Assembly: GCA_030123675.1 (NCBI GenBank)
Contig: JASJYH010000012.1
Span: 1-43,690 of the forward strand
Direction of reading: 5' to 3'
Source: Anaerolineae bacterium
Lineage (GTDB): Bacteria; Chloroflexota; Anaerolineae; Anaerolineales; Villigracilaceae
Length of the DNA stretch: 43,690 nt
Shown one piece after another: positions 14,508 to 23,109 of this stretch. Made by a program: the position numbers and the translations under genes. The first letter of the stretch is position 1; each line of letters begins with the position of its first letter. The notes beneath the pieces are model-generated. The model was given only the letters and a program-made list of their open reading frames with translations, was not told the origin of the DNA and did no database searches.

Positions 14508-15839
14508 ATGAAAATATTATTAGCTCCCTTTCTAATTCTTTATATGAGCCTGACCATTTCGGCTTGCGGTCCCAATGGATTCGATTCCGGCTCTGACTCC
14601 CATCAAGGTGCTGAGCGTAGCCCGCCATCCTACAAAATCCCCACATTCTCTCCAATATTTTCTGATAATAAGATTGCGTTTGTCAGCAATCATGAAATAA
14701 ATGTGCTGCCCTTCCAAACGGATTTGACTGCTACAACCCAAATCGATATTCCCTTAGCCGGAAAACCTGTTTGGATAGCAGGGCTGCCCTTTGAAAACGG
14801 CAGCGCCTGGGCCGTTACACTTGAAGATGGCAGCACCCAGGCCTTTCTGGTAGATGAGGCTGGCTATACGCAATTAGCTATTTCACCCAAGTCGTACTCG
14901 CCCGAGATGCCGCTCACCATTTACTCGATGGAAGGCCAGCTTTTCGGATTGAGCGCTCCAGGTCAGGATGGATCCCCATACTCAGCGCCAATCCTAATTG
15001 ACGGTCCTATTCCTAAAATTATATACATTGCGATCAATGGCGATCTGGTCATTTGGTCGGATGGGCAGGGTACCCGCTTGCCTGTGGATGCTTTGCCGGA
15101 TAGCCAAATTTTGTATGATGGACAGGATAAATTACTCTTTCTTTCTAAGCCCACAGATCGATACGGCCATGCTGTCCTTGGAGACAAGCTCGAAGCGGCT
15201 GGCATCACGCTCGTAGACATCAGCGCGGCACCCAAAATATTGAATACAATTTCAATCCCAGAACCAGACGTCATCGAAGGGATTTACCCGATCTGGAGTG
15301 ATATCGACGCTGATGGCGAGCGTGAGATCATCGTCACGCTTAGCAATCCGCGGGAAGGTGCGCGCATTGCCGTTTTTCGAGAAGATGGCAGTTTGTTAGC
15401 TGAAGGTCCCGCGATTGGGACAGGATTCCGTTGGCGGCATCAATTGCTCGTCGCGCCCTTTGGAAATTCTCAAGAAAATCTATTGGCTGTTGTACGCACG
15501 CCGCACATCGGTGGGGTTGTTGAATTTTATCGTTTGAATGGGAATAAACTGGAAATTGTGTCGGAAGTTTCTGGAATTAGCACACATACTATTGGCTCGC
15601 GCAATTTATACACGGCCCTGGCCGGAGACTTTGACAGCGATGGTCAGATAGAATTATTAGCGCCAGACCAAGCCCAGAAACGATTGATGTTAGTTGGATT
15701 GGAGCCTGAGGCCCAAGTTTTGTTTGATCTCAACGCGGAGCTATCCACAAATCTTGCCATGCTAAGCTTACCAGATTTGGATGAAGTCATAATAGCTGCG
15801 GGGCTGTCAAACAATATTCTGAGGGTATGGCTTCCCTAG
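14508..15839 (+). CDS. Lipoprotein with a probable FG-GAP/VCBS-like beta-propeller (443 aa)
   Basis: A signal sequence ends in a lipobox LTISAC with Cys20, so the mature protein is lipid-anchored outside the membrane. The rest is rich in beta strands. Two acidic turns of the kind seen in FG-GAP/VCBS propellers are visible: DIDADGEREI (about residues 266-275) and DFDSDGQIEL (about 373-382), each of the D-x-D-x-D-G type that can bind calcium. The substrate is unknown. The gene is 4 bases into the 3' end of the convergent rarD. The protein family was inferred from motifs only. Confidence 0.7.
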   Translation: MKILLAPFLILYMSLTISACGPNGFDSGSDSHQGAERSPPSYKIPTFSPIFSDNKIAFVSNHEINVLPFQTDLTATTQIDIPLAGKPVWIAGLPFENGSAWAVTLEDGSTQAFLVDEAGYTQLAISPKSYSPEMPLTIYSMEGQLFGLSAPGQDGSPYSAPILIDGPIPKIIYIAINGDLVIWSDGQGTRLPVDALPDSQILYDGQDKLLFLSKPTDRYGHAVLGDKLEAAGITLVDISAAPKILNTISIPEPDVIEGIYPIWSDIDADGEREIIVTLSNPREGARIAVFREDGSLLAEGPAIGTGFRWRHQLLVAPFGNSQENLLAVVRTPHIGGVVEFYRLNGNKLEIVSEVSGISTHTIGSRNLYTALAGDFDSDGQIELLAPDQAQKRLMLVGLEPEAQVLFDLNAELSTNLAMLSLPDLDEVIIAAGLSNNILRVWLP

Positions 15840-16723
15840 ACTGTACTATCAGCTCTGCGGGGCCTTTTGCGGGCGACCACACCTTCAGCCCAGAAAATTA
15901 GTAATGCGATCCAAACCATTGAGAAACCGATTAGTTTTGTACCCGTAAAGTTTTCATTGTAAATAAATACACCAATTAATAATTGTATGCTTGGGGCGAT
16001 ATATTGCATAAGGCCGATCATCGTCAATGAGATCCGTTTGGCTGCAGAGGCAAACAACAGCAACGGAATGGATGTTACAACCCCTGCTCCCACCAGAAGG
16101 GTATTTGAGCCCAGGCCCACATTATTAAAAGCGCCTTGGCCGAGGGAATTGAGATAGAGCAAATATCCCAAGGCCGGTAGAAAAACGATTCCGGTTTCAA
16201 GCGTGAGGCCATAAAGCGAGCCGAGCGGAGAAATCTTTTTCACCAATCCATAGAACCCGAATGTAAAGGCCAGGCTAAGCGCGATCCAGGGGAAGGATCC
16301 ATATGCGAATGTTAAATAGAATACTCCCAAAGCAGCCAACCCCAACGGATACCATTGGGCCGGCCGTAAGCGCTCGCCCAGGAAAATCATGCCCAGCAAT
16401 ACACTGATCAACGGATTGATATAGTAGCCCAGGCTGGTCTCAACAATAAAGTCGTTATGTACGGCCCAAATGTAGACCATCCAGTTAACCGTCAGGAGGA
16501 TGGAAGAAACCGAATAAAAGCCCAGCACACGCCAGGTCAGGGCCGAACGGAACTTCAGCCCCTTTTTGGTCCCGGTTATTATGATCAGCAAGAATATAAA
16601 TGACCAGCCAATTCGATGGCTAACTACTTCATGAGCAGGCACATGCTGCAGCCATTTCCAATAAATTGGTAAAAATCCCCAAAGCACATAGGCGCCGAGT
16701 GCGTATAAAATACCTTTGTTCAA
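15836..16723 (-). CDS. rarD: EamA-family transporter RarD
   Basis: The 295-residue protein with about ten helices begins MNKGILYALGAYVLWGFLPI and continues with YWKWLQHVPAHEVVSHRIGW, the signature start of RarD proteins. RarD is a drug/metabolite superfamily carrier whose substrate is poorly known. The start is a TTG at 16723, supported by an AGGA about eight bases upstream on the minus strand; no ATG fits. It follows the kinase gene by only 12 bases and is probably cotranscribed with it. Confidence 0.9.
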   Translation of the reverse strand: MNKGILYALGAYVLWGFLPIYWKWLQHVPAHEVVSHRIGWSFIFLLIIITGTKKGLKFRSALTWRVLGFYSVSSILLTVNWMVYIWAVHNDFIVETSLGYYINPLISVLLGMIFLGERLRPAQWYPLGLAALGVFYLTFAYGSFPWIALSLAFTFGFYGLVKKISPLGSLYGLTLETGIVFLPALGYLLYLNSLGQGAFNNVGLGSNTLLVGAGVVTSIPLLLFASAAKRISLTMIGLMQYIAPSIQLLIGVFIYNENFTGTKLIGFSMVWIALLIFWAEGVVARKRPRRADSTV

Positions 16724-16735
16724 AATTTTTCCTGG

Positions 16736-17560
16736 TTAGAGTTTTCGCATATACCAACGCCCAGAGACCAAGTCGCGCACATCCCGGCCCAATTCGCCTG
16801 CGCTGGAATAACGATCGTCGGGGGATTTTTCCATCGCCTTGCTCACAATTTCAGCCCAGAAAACAGGCAGATCGGGCTTACTGTCCAAAATGCTCGGCAC
16901 GGGTTGGTTTACCTGCAAAGACATGACCTGATCGTTATTGGCCCCCTTGAACGGCAATTGGCCGGTTAAGACTTCATATAATAATATTCCCAAGGCATAA
17001 ACATCGGATCGGCCGTCTAGTTTCTGATCCAGGCATTGCTCGGGGCTCATGTAACTGGGGGTGCCTAACAACCATTCTTCCTCAGCATCGCTTTTGGTTT
17101 TGGCAATCCCGAAATCTGCCAGGAAACCGTGGTTGTCCACGTCAAACAATATATTGGCCAGTTTGATATCGCGGTGGATGATATTGCGGGCGTGGGCTGC
17201 ATCCAGCGCTGCGCACACGCGCTGGATTATTTTAGACATCTCGCTAAGTTTGAGCTGTTCGGTTTTCATTTTGTCTTCGAGCGAGCCACCCGCCAGGTAG
17301 CGCATGACAATATAGGGTTGTGAGCCCTTCCAACCGAAGTCATAGACCGGGACGATATTGGGATGTTCCAAGGAGGCAATGATTTTGGCTTCTTTTTGGA
17401 AAAATTCTCGATGGAAATCTTCCATTGCAAATTGATAGGTCAACACTTTTATAATTACCGGCCGCTGCACATATGGATCGTGGGCCAGGTATATGATTCC
17501 CATGCCGCCTCGGGCCAATTCTGATAAGATTTCGTAGCGACCGATTGTGGATCCAGCCAT
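16736..17560 (-). CDS. Soluble Hanks-type serine/threonine protein kinase (274 aa)
   Basis: The protein is nearly all kinase domain. Visible residues are the Gly-rich loop ELARGGMGIIY, the ATP Lys K38 (VIIKVL), the helix-C Glu E57, the catalytic loop HRDIKLANIL (129-138, D131 and N136), DFG at 149-151, and SPEQ in place of APE. It is shorter than most bacterial members: there is no transmembrane helix and no PASTA or other sensor domain. The C-terminus stops right after the domain (RDLVSGRWYMRKL). It must sense its input in the cytosol or through a partner. AAGGAA precedes the ATG. It is first in an operon with rarD. Confidence 0.93.
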   Translation of the reverse strand: MAGSTIGRYEILSELARGGMGIIYLAHDPYVQRPVIIKVLTYQFAMEDFHREFFQKEAKIIASLEHPNIVPVYDFGWKGSQPYIVMRYLAGGSLEDKMKTEQLKLSEMSKIIQRVCAALDAAHARNIIHRDIKLANILFDVDNHGFLADFGIAKTKSDAEEEWLLGTPSYMSPEQCLDQKLDGRSDVYALGILLYEVLTGQLPFKGANNDQVMSLQVNQPVPSILDSKPDLPVFWAEIVSKAMEKSPDDRYSSAGELGRDVRDLVSGRWYMRKL

Positions 17561-17647
17561 GAAGATTCCTTATTAGTAACGTATCTATCTCACAAATTAT
17601 AAATGACTACTGCTTCTTGCATAAATCTGTGAATTCTGACCGATAGA

Positions 17648-17739
17648 GAGTGCCTAAACCCAAAGACATAGTGTCACGCAGGCACGCGTGAACGACTTCA
17701 GGGAGTGACACATTTTTGTGTCATCAGTATTAGGCACTC
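17648..17739. repeat. Nested palindrome, GAGTGCCTAA type
   Basis: The perfect 10-base arms GAGTGCCTAA (17648-17657) and TTAGGCACTC (17730-17739) enclose a second hairpin TGACACA-TTTT-TGTGTCA (about 17706-17723). It lies in the 600-base gap between the kinase gene and the copper operon. Confidence 0.65.
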
Positions 17740-17796
17740 CCGACCGATAAATACACTATTGTGAATGTCAATAGGACGGGTTGACATTTCGGATTA

Positions 17797-17897
17797 TGTC
17801 ATTCTAAGTGACTAAAGGGAGCGAAGAATCGCCGGCTTGGGCTTAAATTGGTTTCCGTAACTGGAGATTCCTCGTCACTTCGCTCCTCGGAATGACA
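17797..17897. repeat. TGTCATTC-bounded repeat, 101 bp
   Basis: The element starts TGTCATTC and ends GAATGACA, perfect 8-base inverted tips. Longer inner pairing (AAGTGAC / GTCACTT, GGGAGCGAAGAATC / GATTCCTCG-type) follows. Outside it, TTGACATTT (17781-17789) and AAATGTCAA (17907-17915) form yet another inverted pair. It is a member of the same loose family as 10572-10715. Confidence 0.7.
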
Positions 17898-18064
17898 AGC
17901 AAGGGCAAATGTCAACAGAACCTAGTTGAATTCAGGTATTAGAGTTTAGATTATTACGCAGCACACACTAATTATAGAGTAGTTTGTTTTAGAAAACCAC
18001 TTAAACGGAAAGTGAAATTCTGGGGCTGAATTGCTAAGGGTTTTTTGAACTAGCTCCCCAATAC

Positions 18065-18126
18065 AAAAAACCTTGCGAAGGCCTGTCCTATGGCATAGCC
18101 GTAGGGTGCTAGTCCTTCGCAAGGTT
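18065..18126 (-). terminator. Intrinsic terminator of the copper operon
   Basis: Read on the minus strand, AACCTTGCGAAGG (18126-18114) pairs perfectly with CCTTCGCAAGGTT (18081-18069), and TTTTTT follows. The loop holds a second partial hairpin around the CTATGGCATAG sequence. It lies 32 bases after the copA stop. Confidence 0.85.
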
Positions 18127-18157
18127 GATGGTTATTTTACATAGAATTCGGACGCTA

Positions 18158-20590
18158 TCAAGACGAAATTTTGGCCCGCCGCAAGCGCAAACTATTGCTG
18201 ATCACAAAGACACTGCTAAAGGCCATCGCGCCCGCCGCCAGCATGGGGTTTAAATATCCCAGCGCGGCCGCCGGAATCAGGATGATGTTGTAAATGAAGG
18301 CCCAGAACAAATTCTGCTGGATGGTGCGCAGCGTCTTTCGCGAAAGCGAAATTGCGCGCGGTAAGCCAAACAAATCACCGCTGATCAAGGTCACCGGGGC
18401 AGCCGCCATGGCCACATCCGTACCGGTCCCGATCGCAATACCTACGTCGGACTGAGCCAGTGCGGGCGCATCATTGATGCCATCCCCCACCATGGCCGTC
18501 ACCAGTCCAGCGGCCTGCAATTTTTTGATCTCCCCGACCTTACCCTCCGGCAGCACCTCCGCCAATACGGTATCCAGGCCCACCTGCCCGGCGATCGCTT
18601 CGGCGGTCTTCTGATTATCTCCGGTGATCATAGCCACCTGCAGGCCCATTTCATGCAGTTTCTGGATCGCAGCTTTTGAGCTGGCTTTGATCGTATCCGC
18701 GACCGCGATGACACCCGCCACATTCCCGTCCAGCGCCACCAGCATGGCCGTCTTGGCTTCGGATTGGGTCCGTGATACGTCTGATTCCAGTCCATTCAGC
18801 GCGAATCCGTTGCTTTGCATCATGCGCAGGTTGCCGACAGCCACGCTTCGCCCCGCTACTTCAGCCTGCACGCCCTGCCCCGGCAGCGCCTTGAACCCGG
18901 TTGCTTCCGTTAATTTCAAACCACGGGCTGTGGCTTCCGCCCAGATGGCTTCCCCCAACGGGTGTTCACTGCCCTTCTCAACCGAGGCGGCCAACTGCAG
19001 CAATTCATCCCTAGTCACTGAGCCAGCCTCACTCACGATAATATCTGTCACGGTCGGCTGGCCTTTCGTGATCGTACCGGTCTTATCGAGCACCACCACA
19101 TCCACTTTTCCGGCCCGTTCCAGCGCTTCTGACGAGCGGAACAGAATGCCCATCTCGGCGCCTTTGCCAGTCCCGACCATCACAGCCGTCGGCGTGGCCA
19201 GCCCCATGGCGCACGGGCAGGCGATCACCAATACCGCTACAGTGTTGATCAATGCGCGAGTGAAGTCAGCCCCGCCCAGGCTCGTGGGAACAATATAAAA
19301 CCAGGCCACAAATGTGAGCGCCGCAATTCCCAGCACGATCGGCACAAATATAGCTGAAACCTGATCCACTATTTTCTGGATGGGCGCCTTGCTGCCCTGG
19401 GCCTCTTCCACCAAACGCACGATCTGCGCCAGGGCAGTCTCTTTTCCAACCTTGGTGGCTTCAAATTTAAGGATCCCCAGCTTGTTGAGCGTCGCACCGA
19501 TCAACGCATCTCCGGGGCCTTTCTCAACCGGCAAAGACTCGCCGGTCAACATCGATTCATCTGCGGCTGAACGGCCCTCGATGACCACTCCATCCACTGG
19601 GATCGTTTCGCCCGGGCGCACGAGAATGATGTCGCCCACTACCACTTCATCCACGGGCACATCAGCCTCCACTCCGGAACGTACGACGCGTGCGGTCTTG
19701 GCGCGCAGTCCCATCAATTTTTTTATGGCATCACTGGTACGCCCTTTGGCGCGTGCTTCCAGGAATTTTCCCAAGCGAATCAGCGTAATAATGACCGCGG
19801 CCGTCTCAAAATAAACATGCCCAGCGATCAGTCCCAGCATCACCACCAGCGAGAAAAAGTAAGCCACCGAAGAACCCATCGCGATCAGCACATCCATGTT
19901 GGCTGAGCCGTTGCGCAGCGATTTGTAGGCCCCCAGGTAATATTGCCAACCGACGTAAAACTGGACCGGGGTCGCCAGGGCAAACATCAGTCCGATGGAC
20001 CAGGCTGCACCCATCCATGCCTGTGGCAGCAGGCCAAAGTCCAGGCCCATCGAGAACAGGAACAGCGGGATGGTAAAGATCAGCCCGATCACCAACAGGC
20101 GTTTTTGCTCAGCGATCTCATGCTCACGCGCCTTGGCTTCGGCATCTTCGGCCTCACCGCCCAGCTCCAGCGCTTCAAAGCCGGCCCCGGAAACTGCTCG
20201 GCGGATCTCAGCTTGGGTAACCACTGTAGGCACATATCTTACGCGCGCCTTCTCGGTCCCATAATTGACGTTGGCGTCCAGCACGCCGTCCAGTTCCTGC
20301 AAGGCCTTCTCCAGCCGACGGGCATCGTTGTCATCCGCCAGGCGTGTGATGGCCAGTTCTGCTTCGCCCACTGCAATACCATATCCGGCGCGCTCCACGC
20401 GCGCAATGAGCGCATCCATCTTTATCAAAGTAGAGTCAAACTCAACTGTTGCACGTTCAGAGGACAAGTTGACCACAGTTGATTCAACGCCTTCAAGCTT
20501 GTTCAAATTGCGTTCCACTGTGGCAACACAATTTGCACAGGTCATACCTGTGATCGGTAAAGTAAGTTGTTTGGTTTTTACGTCATTCAT
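18158..20590 (-). CDS. copA: Cu(+)-exporting P1B-type ATPase
   Basis: It pumps Cu(I) out of the cytosol. Order of parts: a first heavy-metal domain with GMTCANC near residue 16; a second domain that has lost its CxxC; eight membrane helices; the ion-binding CPC ([11 protein letters not shown]); the phosphorylation site DKTGTIT; the nucleotide-binding SEHPLG; and [13 protein letters not shown]. The last helices carry YN and [17 protein letters not shown], as in Cu(I) (P1B-1) pumps. The ATG at 20590 is preferred; a TTG two codons earlier is possible. It is the last gene of the operon and a strong terminator follows. About 810 residues is a normal length. Confidence 0.97.
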   Translation of the reverse strand: MNDVKTKQLTLPITGMTCANCVATVERNLNKLEGVESTVVNLSSERATVEFDSTLIKMDALIARVERAGYGIAVGEAELAITRLADDNDARRLEKALQELDGVLDANVNYGTEKARVRYVPTVVTQAEIRRAVSGAGFEALELGGEAEDAEAKAREHEIAEQKRLLVIGLIFTIPLFLFSMGLDFGLLPQAWMGAAWSIGLMFALATPVQFYVGWQYYLGAYKSLRNGSANMDVLIAMGSSVAYFFSLVVMLGLIAGHVYFETAAVIITLIRLGKFLEARAKGRTSDAIKKLMGLRAKTARVVRSGVEADVPVDEVVVGDIILVRPGETIPVDGVVIEGRSAADESMLTGESLPVEKGPGDALIGATLNKLGILKFEATKVGKETALAQIVRLVEEAQGSKAPIQKIVDQVSAIFVPIVLGIAALTFVAWFYIVPTSLGGADFTRALINTVAVLVIACPCAMGLATPTAVMVGTGKGAEMGILFRSSEALERAGKVDVVVLDKTGTITKGQPTVTDIIVSEAGSVTRDELLQLAASVEKGSEHPLGEAIWAEATARGLKLTEATGFKALPGQGVQAEVAGRSVAVGNLRMMQSNGFALNGLESDVSRTQSEAKTAMLVALDGNVAGVIAVADTIKASSKAAIQKLHEMGLQVAMITGDNQKTAEAIAGQVGLDTVLAEVLPEGKVGEIKKLQAAGLVTAMVGDGINDAPALAQSDVGIAIGTGTDVAMAAAPVTLISGDLFGLPRAISLSRKTLRTIQQNLFWAFIYNIILIPAAALGYLNPMLAAGAMAFSSVFVISNSLRLRRAKISS

Positions 20591-20633
20591 AATCAAATCT
20601 CAAATTTTAGATCCTGAATTCCTATAACGGCTA

Positions 20634-21278
20634 TTATTCGCAGTTATTGTGAATTTTATATTTTTCCTGATCGTGCCCTTCGGGTATGTTATCGCAGGGA
20701 TCTCCCGAGCTATACCCCCTCAACTCGTTATACTGCTCAACTTGTTGGGATGTGAGAATATTTATCATAGAAAGGTGTGTATTCAAATGGGTAAATCTTA
20801 GTTGGCCATATAAGCTAACACTTTCTAAAATTTTATCTTGCAAAAAGTCTTCAGTGATCGTTCCGCTATTAAATTTGTCGTCAATCACTTTTTCAATGGC
20901 AATAATTTCCCTTCCAAGCTCCACAGCTTCCAGGCGCATTTCTTCATAAAGAGCCTCTATTTGCTCTTGTTGCCCACTAGTTAGTTTAAATTCTCCAGAT
21001 TCCACTGCATCCAACACATGACGAGGGCCCGGGTAACCATTTAATTCTGCCGGCTTTGCCATGCCGCCAAATGGCGTTCCAGCCCCGTTTAGCAATCCTT
21101 CTATGTCATCTTGAGATAAGGCCTTTATGCCTCTTTTCTCCTGGCCTGCATATGGCGAACGTATAGCACTCTCATCAGGGGTTTCCGAAAGAGTAGTATA
21201 TTGCTGAAAGATTACAACTCCAACAATAACTAACAGCACAATACTAATACCAATTGTCACTTTTGATTGTTTATTCAC
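20634..21278 (-). CDS. Membrane-anchored Spy/CpxP-like protein (214 aa)
   Basis: A single N-terminal helix (about residues 7-25, VTIGISIVLLVIVGVVIF) anchors a helical extracytoplasmic domain. Two LTxxQ-type motifs are visible, LTSGQQEQIEALYEEM (about 99-114) and LTSQQVEQYNEL (about 175-186), as in Spy/CpxP/CnrX-like metal-stress proteins. The segment with GYPGPRHVLDAVESGEF lies before the first motif. The C-terminal tail has two Cys and His residues (DPCDNIPEGHDQ, IHNNC) that could bind copper. GTG is the start, with AAGGA upstream. It is encoded between the methyltransferase and copA, and its place in a copper operon supports a role in metal buffering or protein protection outside the cell. 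Confidence 0.75.
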   Translation of the reverse strand: MNKQSKVTIGISIVLLVIVGVVIFQQYTTLSETPDESAIRSPYAGQEKRGIKALSQDDIEGLLNGAGTPFGGMAKPAELNGYPGPRHVLDAVESGEFKLTSGQQEQIEALYEEMRLEAVELGREIIAIEKVIDDKFNSGTITEDFLQDKILESVSLYGQLRFTHLNTHLSMINILTSQQVEQYNELRGYSSGDPCDNIPEGHDQEKYKIHNNCE

Positions 21279-21310
21279 TATTATCCTTATTTATAATTTT
21301 TATAATATAT

Positions 21311-21931
21311 TTATGCGTGGGCGACAATAAATTTATATATATTGCCCACGCCCAAATTCTCTACATGATCTATCACCAAACCTGAGCGGCGTACGTTTTC
21401 AACTGTGTCACGATTAATATTGGCTCCAGTCATTCGCACCACAATTGAGTTGGCTAAATTCATCAGCTTTCCAAGCACCGCATTACAAGAGCGTACATGC
21501 TCCAACAACAAGACCTGGCCATTTGGTTTAACTATTCGATGAATTTCACGTAAGCCTAAAACTGGATCAGGTACAGAACAAAAGACAAATGTAGCAACTA
21601 CCGTGTCAAAATAATTATCGGGAAATTCTAGTGCTTGCACATCTCCAAGCTGCAAGTCAACATCTATTTTCAGGTTAGCTGCCCGCTTACGGGCCCGCTT
21701 TAACATTCCAGGAGTCAGGTCAACACCGGTGACATTCAATCCTTTTGGATAGAAAATCATGTTCTTACCTGTGCCTACACCCGCATCCAATAAATTTTGA
21801 CCTCTTACTTGCGACCAAAGCCGCTGCCGCCAGGGATAATAAAATCGCTCAGGCAAAATTTCCATAAAGTCGTACAACAGCGATAGTCGCTGATAACGGC
21901 GGCGTGTAACAGATGCGTCTTGTAAATTCAC
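21311..21931 (-). CDS. Class I SAM-dependent methyltransferase (UbiE-like, 206 aa)
   Basis: The SAM site LLDAGVGTGKN (47-57) is followed by VTGVDLTPGMLKRARKRA, LQLGDVQALEFPDNYFD and a motif III LLLEHVRS, the order seen in UbiE/COQ5-type enzymes. It is shorter than UbiE and lacks the full quinone-type signature, so the substrate (lipid, quinone or small molecule) is open. GTG start. It lies in the middle of the copper operon, between the cytochrome and Spy-like genes, with short gaps. That location is the only hint that its product has something to do with metal stress. Confidence 0.85.
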   Translation of the reverse strand: MNLQDASVTRRRYQRLSLLYDFMEILPERFYYPWRQRLWSQVRGQNLLDAGVGTGKNMIFYPKGLNVTGVDLTPGMLKRARKRAANLKIDVDLQLGDVQALEFPDNYFDTVVATFVFCSVPDPVLGLREIHRIVKPNGQVLLLEHVRSCNAVLGKLMNLANSIVVRMTGANINRDTVENVRRSGLVIDHVENLGVGNIYKFIVAHA

Positions 21932-21979
21932 TTTACCCCAACCACACTCAACAATCTCATTTAATTCGGTCTTGGTTCA

Positions 21980-22432
21980 CTACCGAATTGGATCTTGTAA
22001 GCTGCGGGATTGTTGAGAAGCCAACTGATCTGCTGACCACCAGGTTTGGATATAGCGTATGGTTGCCGTAATTTCAGCATCTGTCAACTGGTCCCCAAAA
22101 GGAGGCATTTTCTGGCCACCATTCTGAATAACCCGTTGGATCTGCCCGTCAGGATGATGCCATGAATGTTCGTTGCCATTCAGTGCTGGGGCCTCGGCTA
22201 TAGCTAGGTGGCCTTCACCTTGTGTTCCATGACATGAGGCACAAGTATCAATATATACTCGCATACCTAAATCTAAATTATCCGGTCCAGGCAAGGTTTC
22301 CACTTGCGGAATATTTCGCCAAATCTGGTATCCAGCCAGGCTAACAATTAACGTTCCAATCAATAAGATTCCAAGCCCCTTCTGGCGCCTTCGGGTCAGA
22401 AGGCGTTTTTTCCGAATTTCACGACGGTTCAT
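21980..22432 (-). CDS. Membrane-anchored mono-heme c-type cytochrome (150 aa)
   Basis: A basic N-terminus and one helix (about 19-36) anchor a class I cytochrome c domain. CASCHG at 64-69 binds heme, and the likely axial Met is in KMPPFGDQL (M109). The final helix ITATIRYIQTWW is typical. It would carry electrons on the outer face of the membrane. A copper operon is an unusual home for it; possible roles are redox control of copper (Cu(I)/Cu(II)) or electron supply to a copper enzyme, both inferred. It starts 10 bases after copZ with a weak ribosome site, so translation may be coupled. Confidence 0.92.
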   Translation of the reverse strand: MNRREIRKKRLLTRRRQKGLGILLIGTLIVSLAGYQIWRNIPQVETLPGPDNLDLGMRVYIDTCASCHGTQGEGHLAIAEAPALNGNEHSWHHPDGQIQRVIQNGGQKMPPFGDQLTDAEITATIRYIQTWWSADQLASQQSRSLQDPIR

Positions 22433-22442
22433 AAGAATACGC

Positions 22443-22658
22443 TTAGAGTGCTATGCCAGCCACCGGGTAGTTGATTTCGGCCATCAGAGCCTTGATCACA
22501 TCTTCCGTAGCCGGATTATCAAATGCAATCTCCACTTCCTGAGAATCCGCAAATGCCGTTACAGACTGCACACCAGCAATGTCAGCAACTTCCGTCTGAA
22601 TAGTGTGGACACAGTGTCCGCAGGATATGTTGGGAACAGAATATTTTATAGTCGTCAT
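22443..22658 (-). CDS. copZ: CopZ-like copper chaperone (71 aa)
   Basis: This is a single heavy-metal-associated domain. The metal loop ISCGHCV (near residues 11-17) supplies the two Cys of the CxxC motif. The normal beta-alpha-beta-beta-alpha-beta sequence is seen (VADIAGVQSVTAFADSQEVE, then a helix EDVIKALMAEI). It should bind Cu(I) and hand it to CopA. AGGAG precedes the ATG. It is second in the operon after csoR, the usual arrangement. Confidence 0.93.
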   Translation of the reverse strand: MTTIKYSVPNISCGHCVHTIQTEVADIAGVQSVTAFADSQEVEIAFDNPATEDVIKALMAEINYPVAGIAL

Positions 22659-22688
22659 TTTATTTCTCCTATGAATGGGTAAATTTAT

Positions 22689-22958
22689 TTATACTTTGGT
22701 CGACATTTCGAATACTTCGGTGATCTCTTTCAGAACACGTTCACGCTCAGTTTTATCCTGGCCTTCAATGGCCGTGATTACACAGGAGTGAAGATGGTTA
22801 TCCAGTATATTTGTGCTGACTTTATTAAGTGCAGCTTCTACCGCTTGAATTTGTCGAATAACGTCAATACAATAGACATCCTCTTCAACCATCTTGATAA
22901 TGCCACGTAAATGGCCTTCAACTGTTTTCAAACGGCGTAATGTATCTTTATTATCCAT
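22689..22958 (-). CDS. csoR: CsoR-family copper-sensing repressor (89 aa)
   Basis: This is an all-helical repressor that leaves DNA when it binds Cu(I). The Cu ligands are in place. Counting from the third Met as start they are C30 (in VYCIDV), H55 and C59 (in NHLHSCV), with the C-x24-H-x3-C spacing of CsoR. The N-terminus LRRLKTVEGHLRGIIKMVE is the family DNA-binding helix. There are three ATG codons in a row; the third fits the AGGAG best (six-base spacing), so two residues are dropped from the longest frame. It heads the copper operon and sits just below a matching operator. Confidence 0.95.
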   Translation of the reverse strand: MDNKDTLRRLKTVEGHLRGIIKMVEEDVYCIDVIRQIQAVEAALNKVSTNILDNHLHSCVITAIEGQDKTERERVLKEITEVFEMSTKV

Positions 22959-22967
22959 CATCATCTC

Positions 22968-22993
22968 CTACCACCCCCCCCATGGGGGTAGGG
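22968..22993. promoter_or_regulatory. CsoR-type operator
   Basis: The dyad has a core palindrome CCCCCATGGGGG (22977-22988) inside CTACCACCCCCCCCATGGGG and TAGGG flanks. G/C tracts flanked by TAC/GTA are the known form of CsoR operators. It overlaps the predicted transcription start (about 22989) of csoR, so binding would block the operon. Confidence 0.8.
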
Positions 22994-22995
22994 AT

Positions 22996-23024
22996 ACTAT
23001 AGCATAGCAAATTTTATTTGTCAA
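22996..23024 (-). promoter_or_regulatory. Promoter of the copper operon
   Basis: On the minus strand TTGACA (23024-23019), a 17-base spacer and TATAGT (23001-22996) make a near-perfect sigma-70 promoter directing csoR-copZ-cytochrome-methyltransferase-Spy-like-copA. Confidence 0.8.
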
Positions 23025-23109
23025 GGTCACTCCTTTCGAATGGCTTATAATCTTTACCGAAAGGTCCGTCTCATCACCACAAACCAATATAAAATAGTAA
23101 GAGGATTTT

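Noticed and set aside
18624-19814. Two long plus-strand open frames inside copA
   Set aside because: They are antisense shadows of the copA coding sequence, with Thr/Ser/Ala-rich composition and no motif. CopA itself is fully conserved through this stretch.
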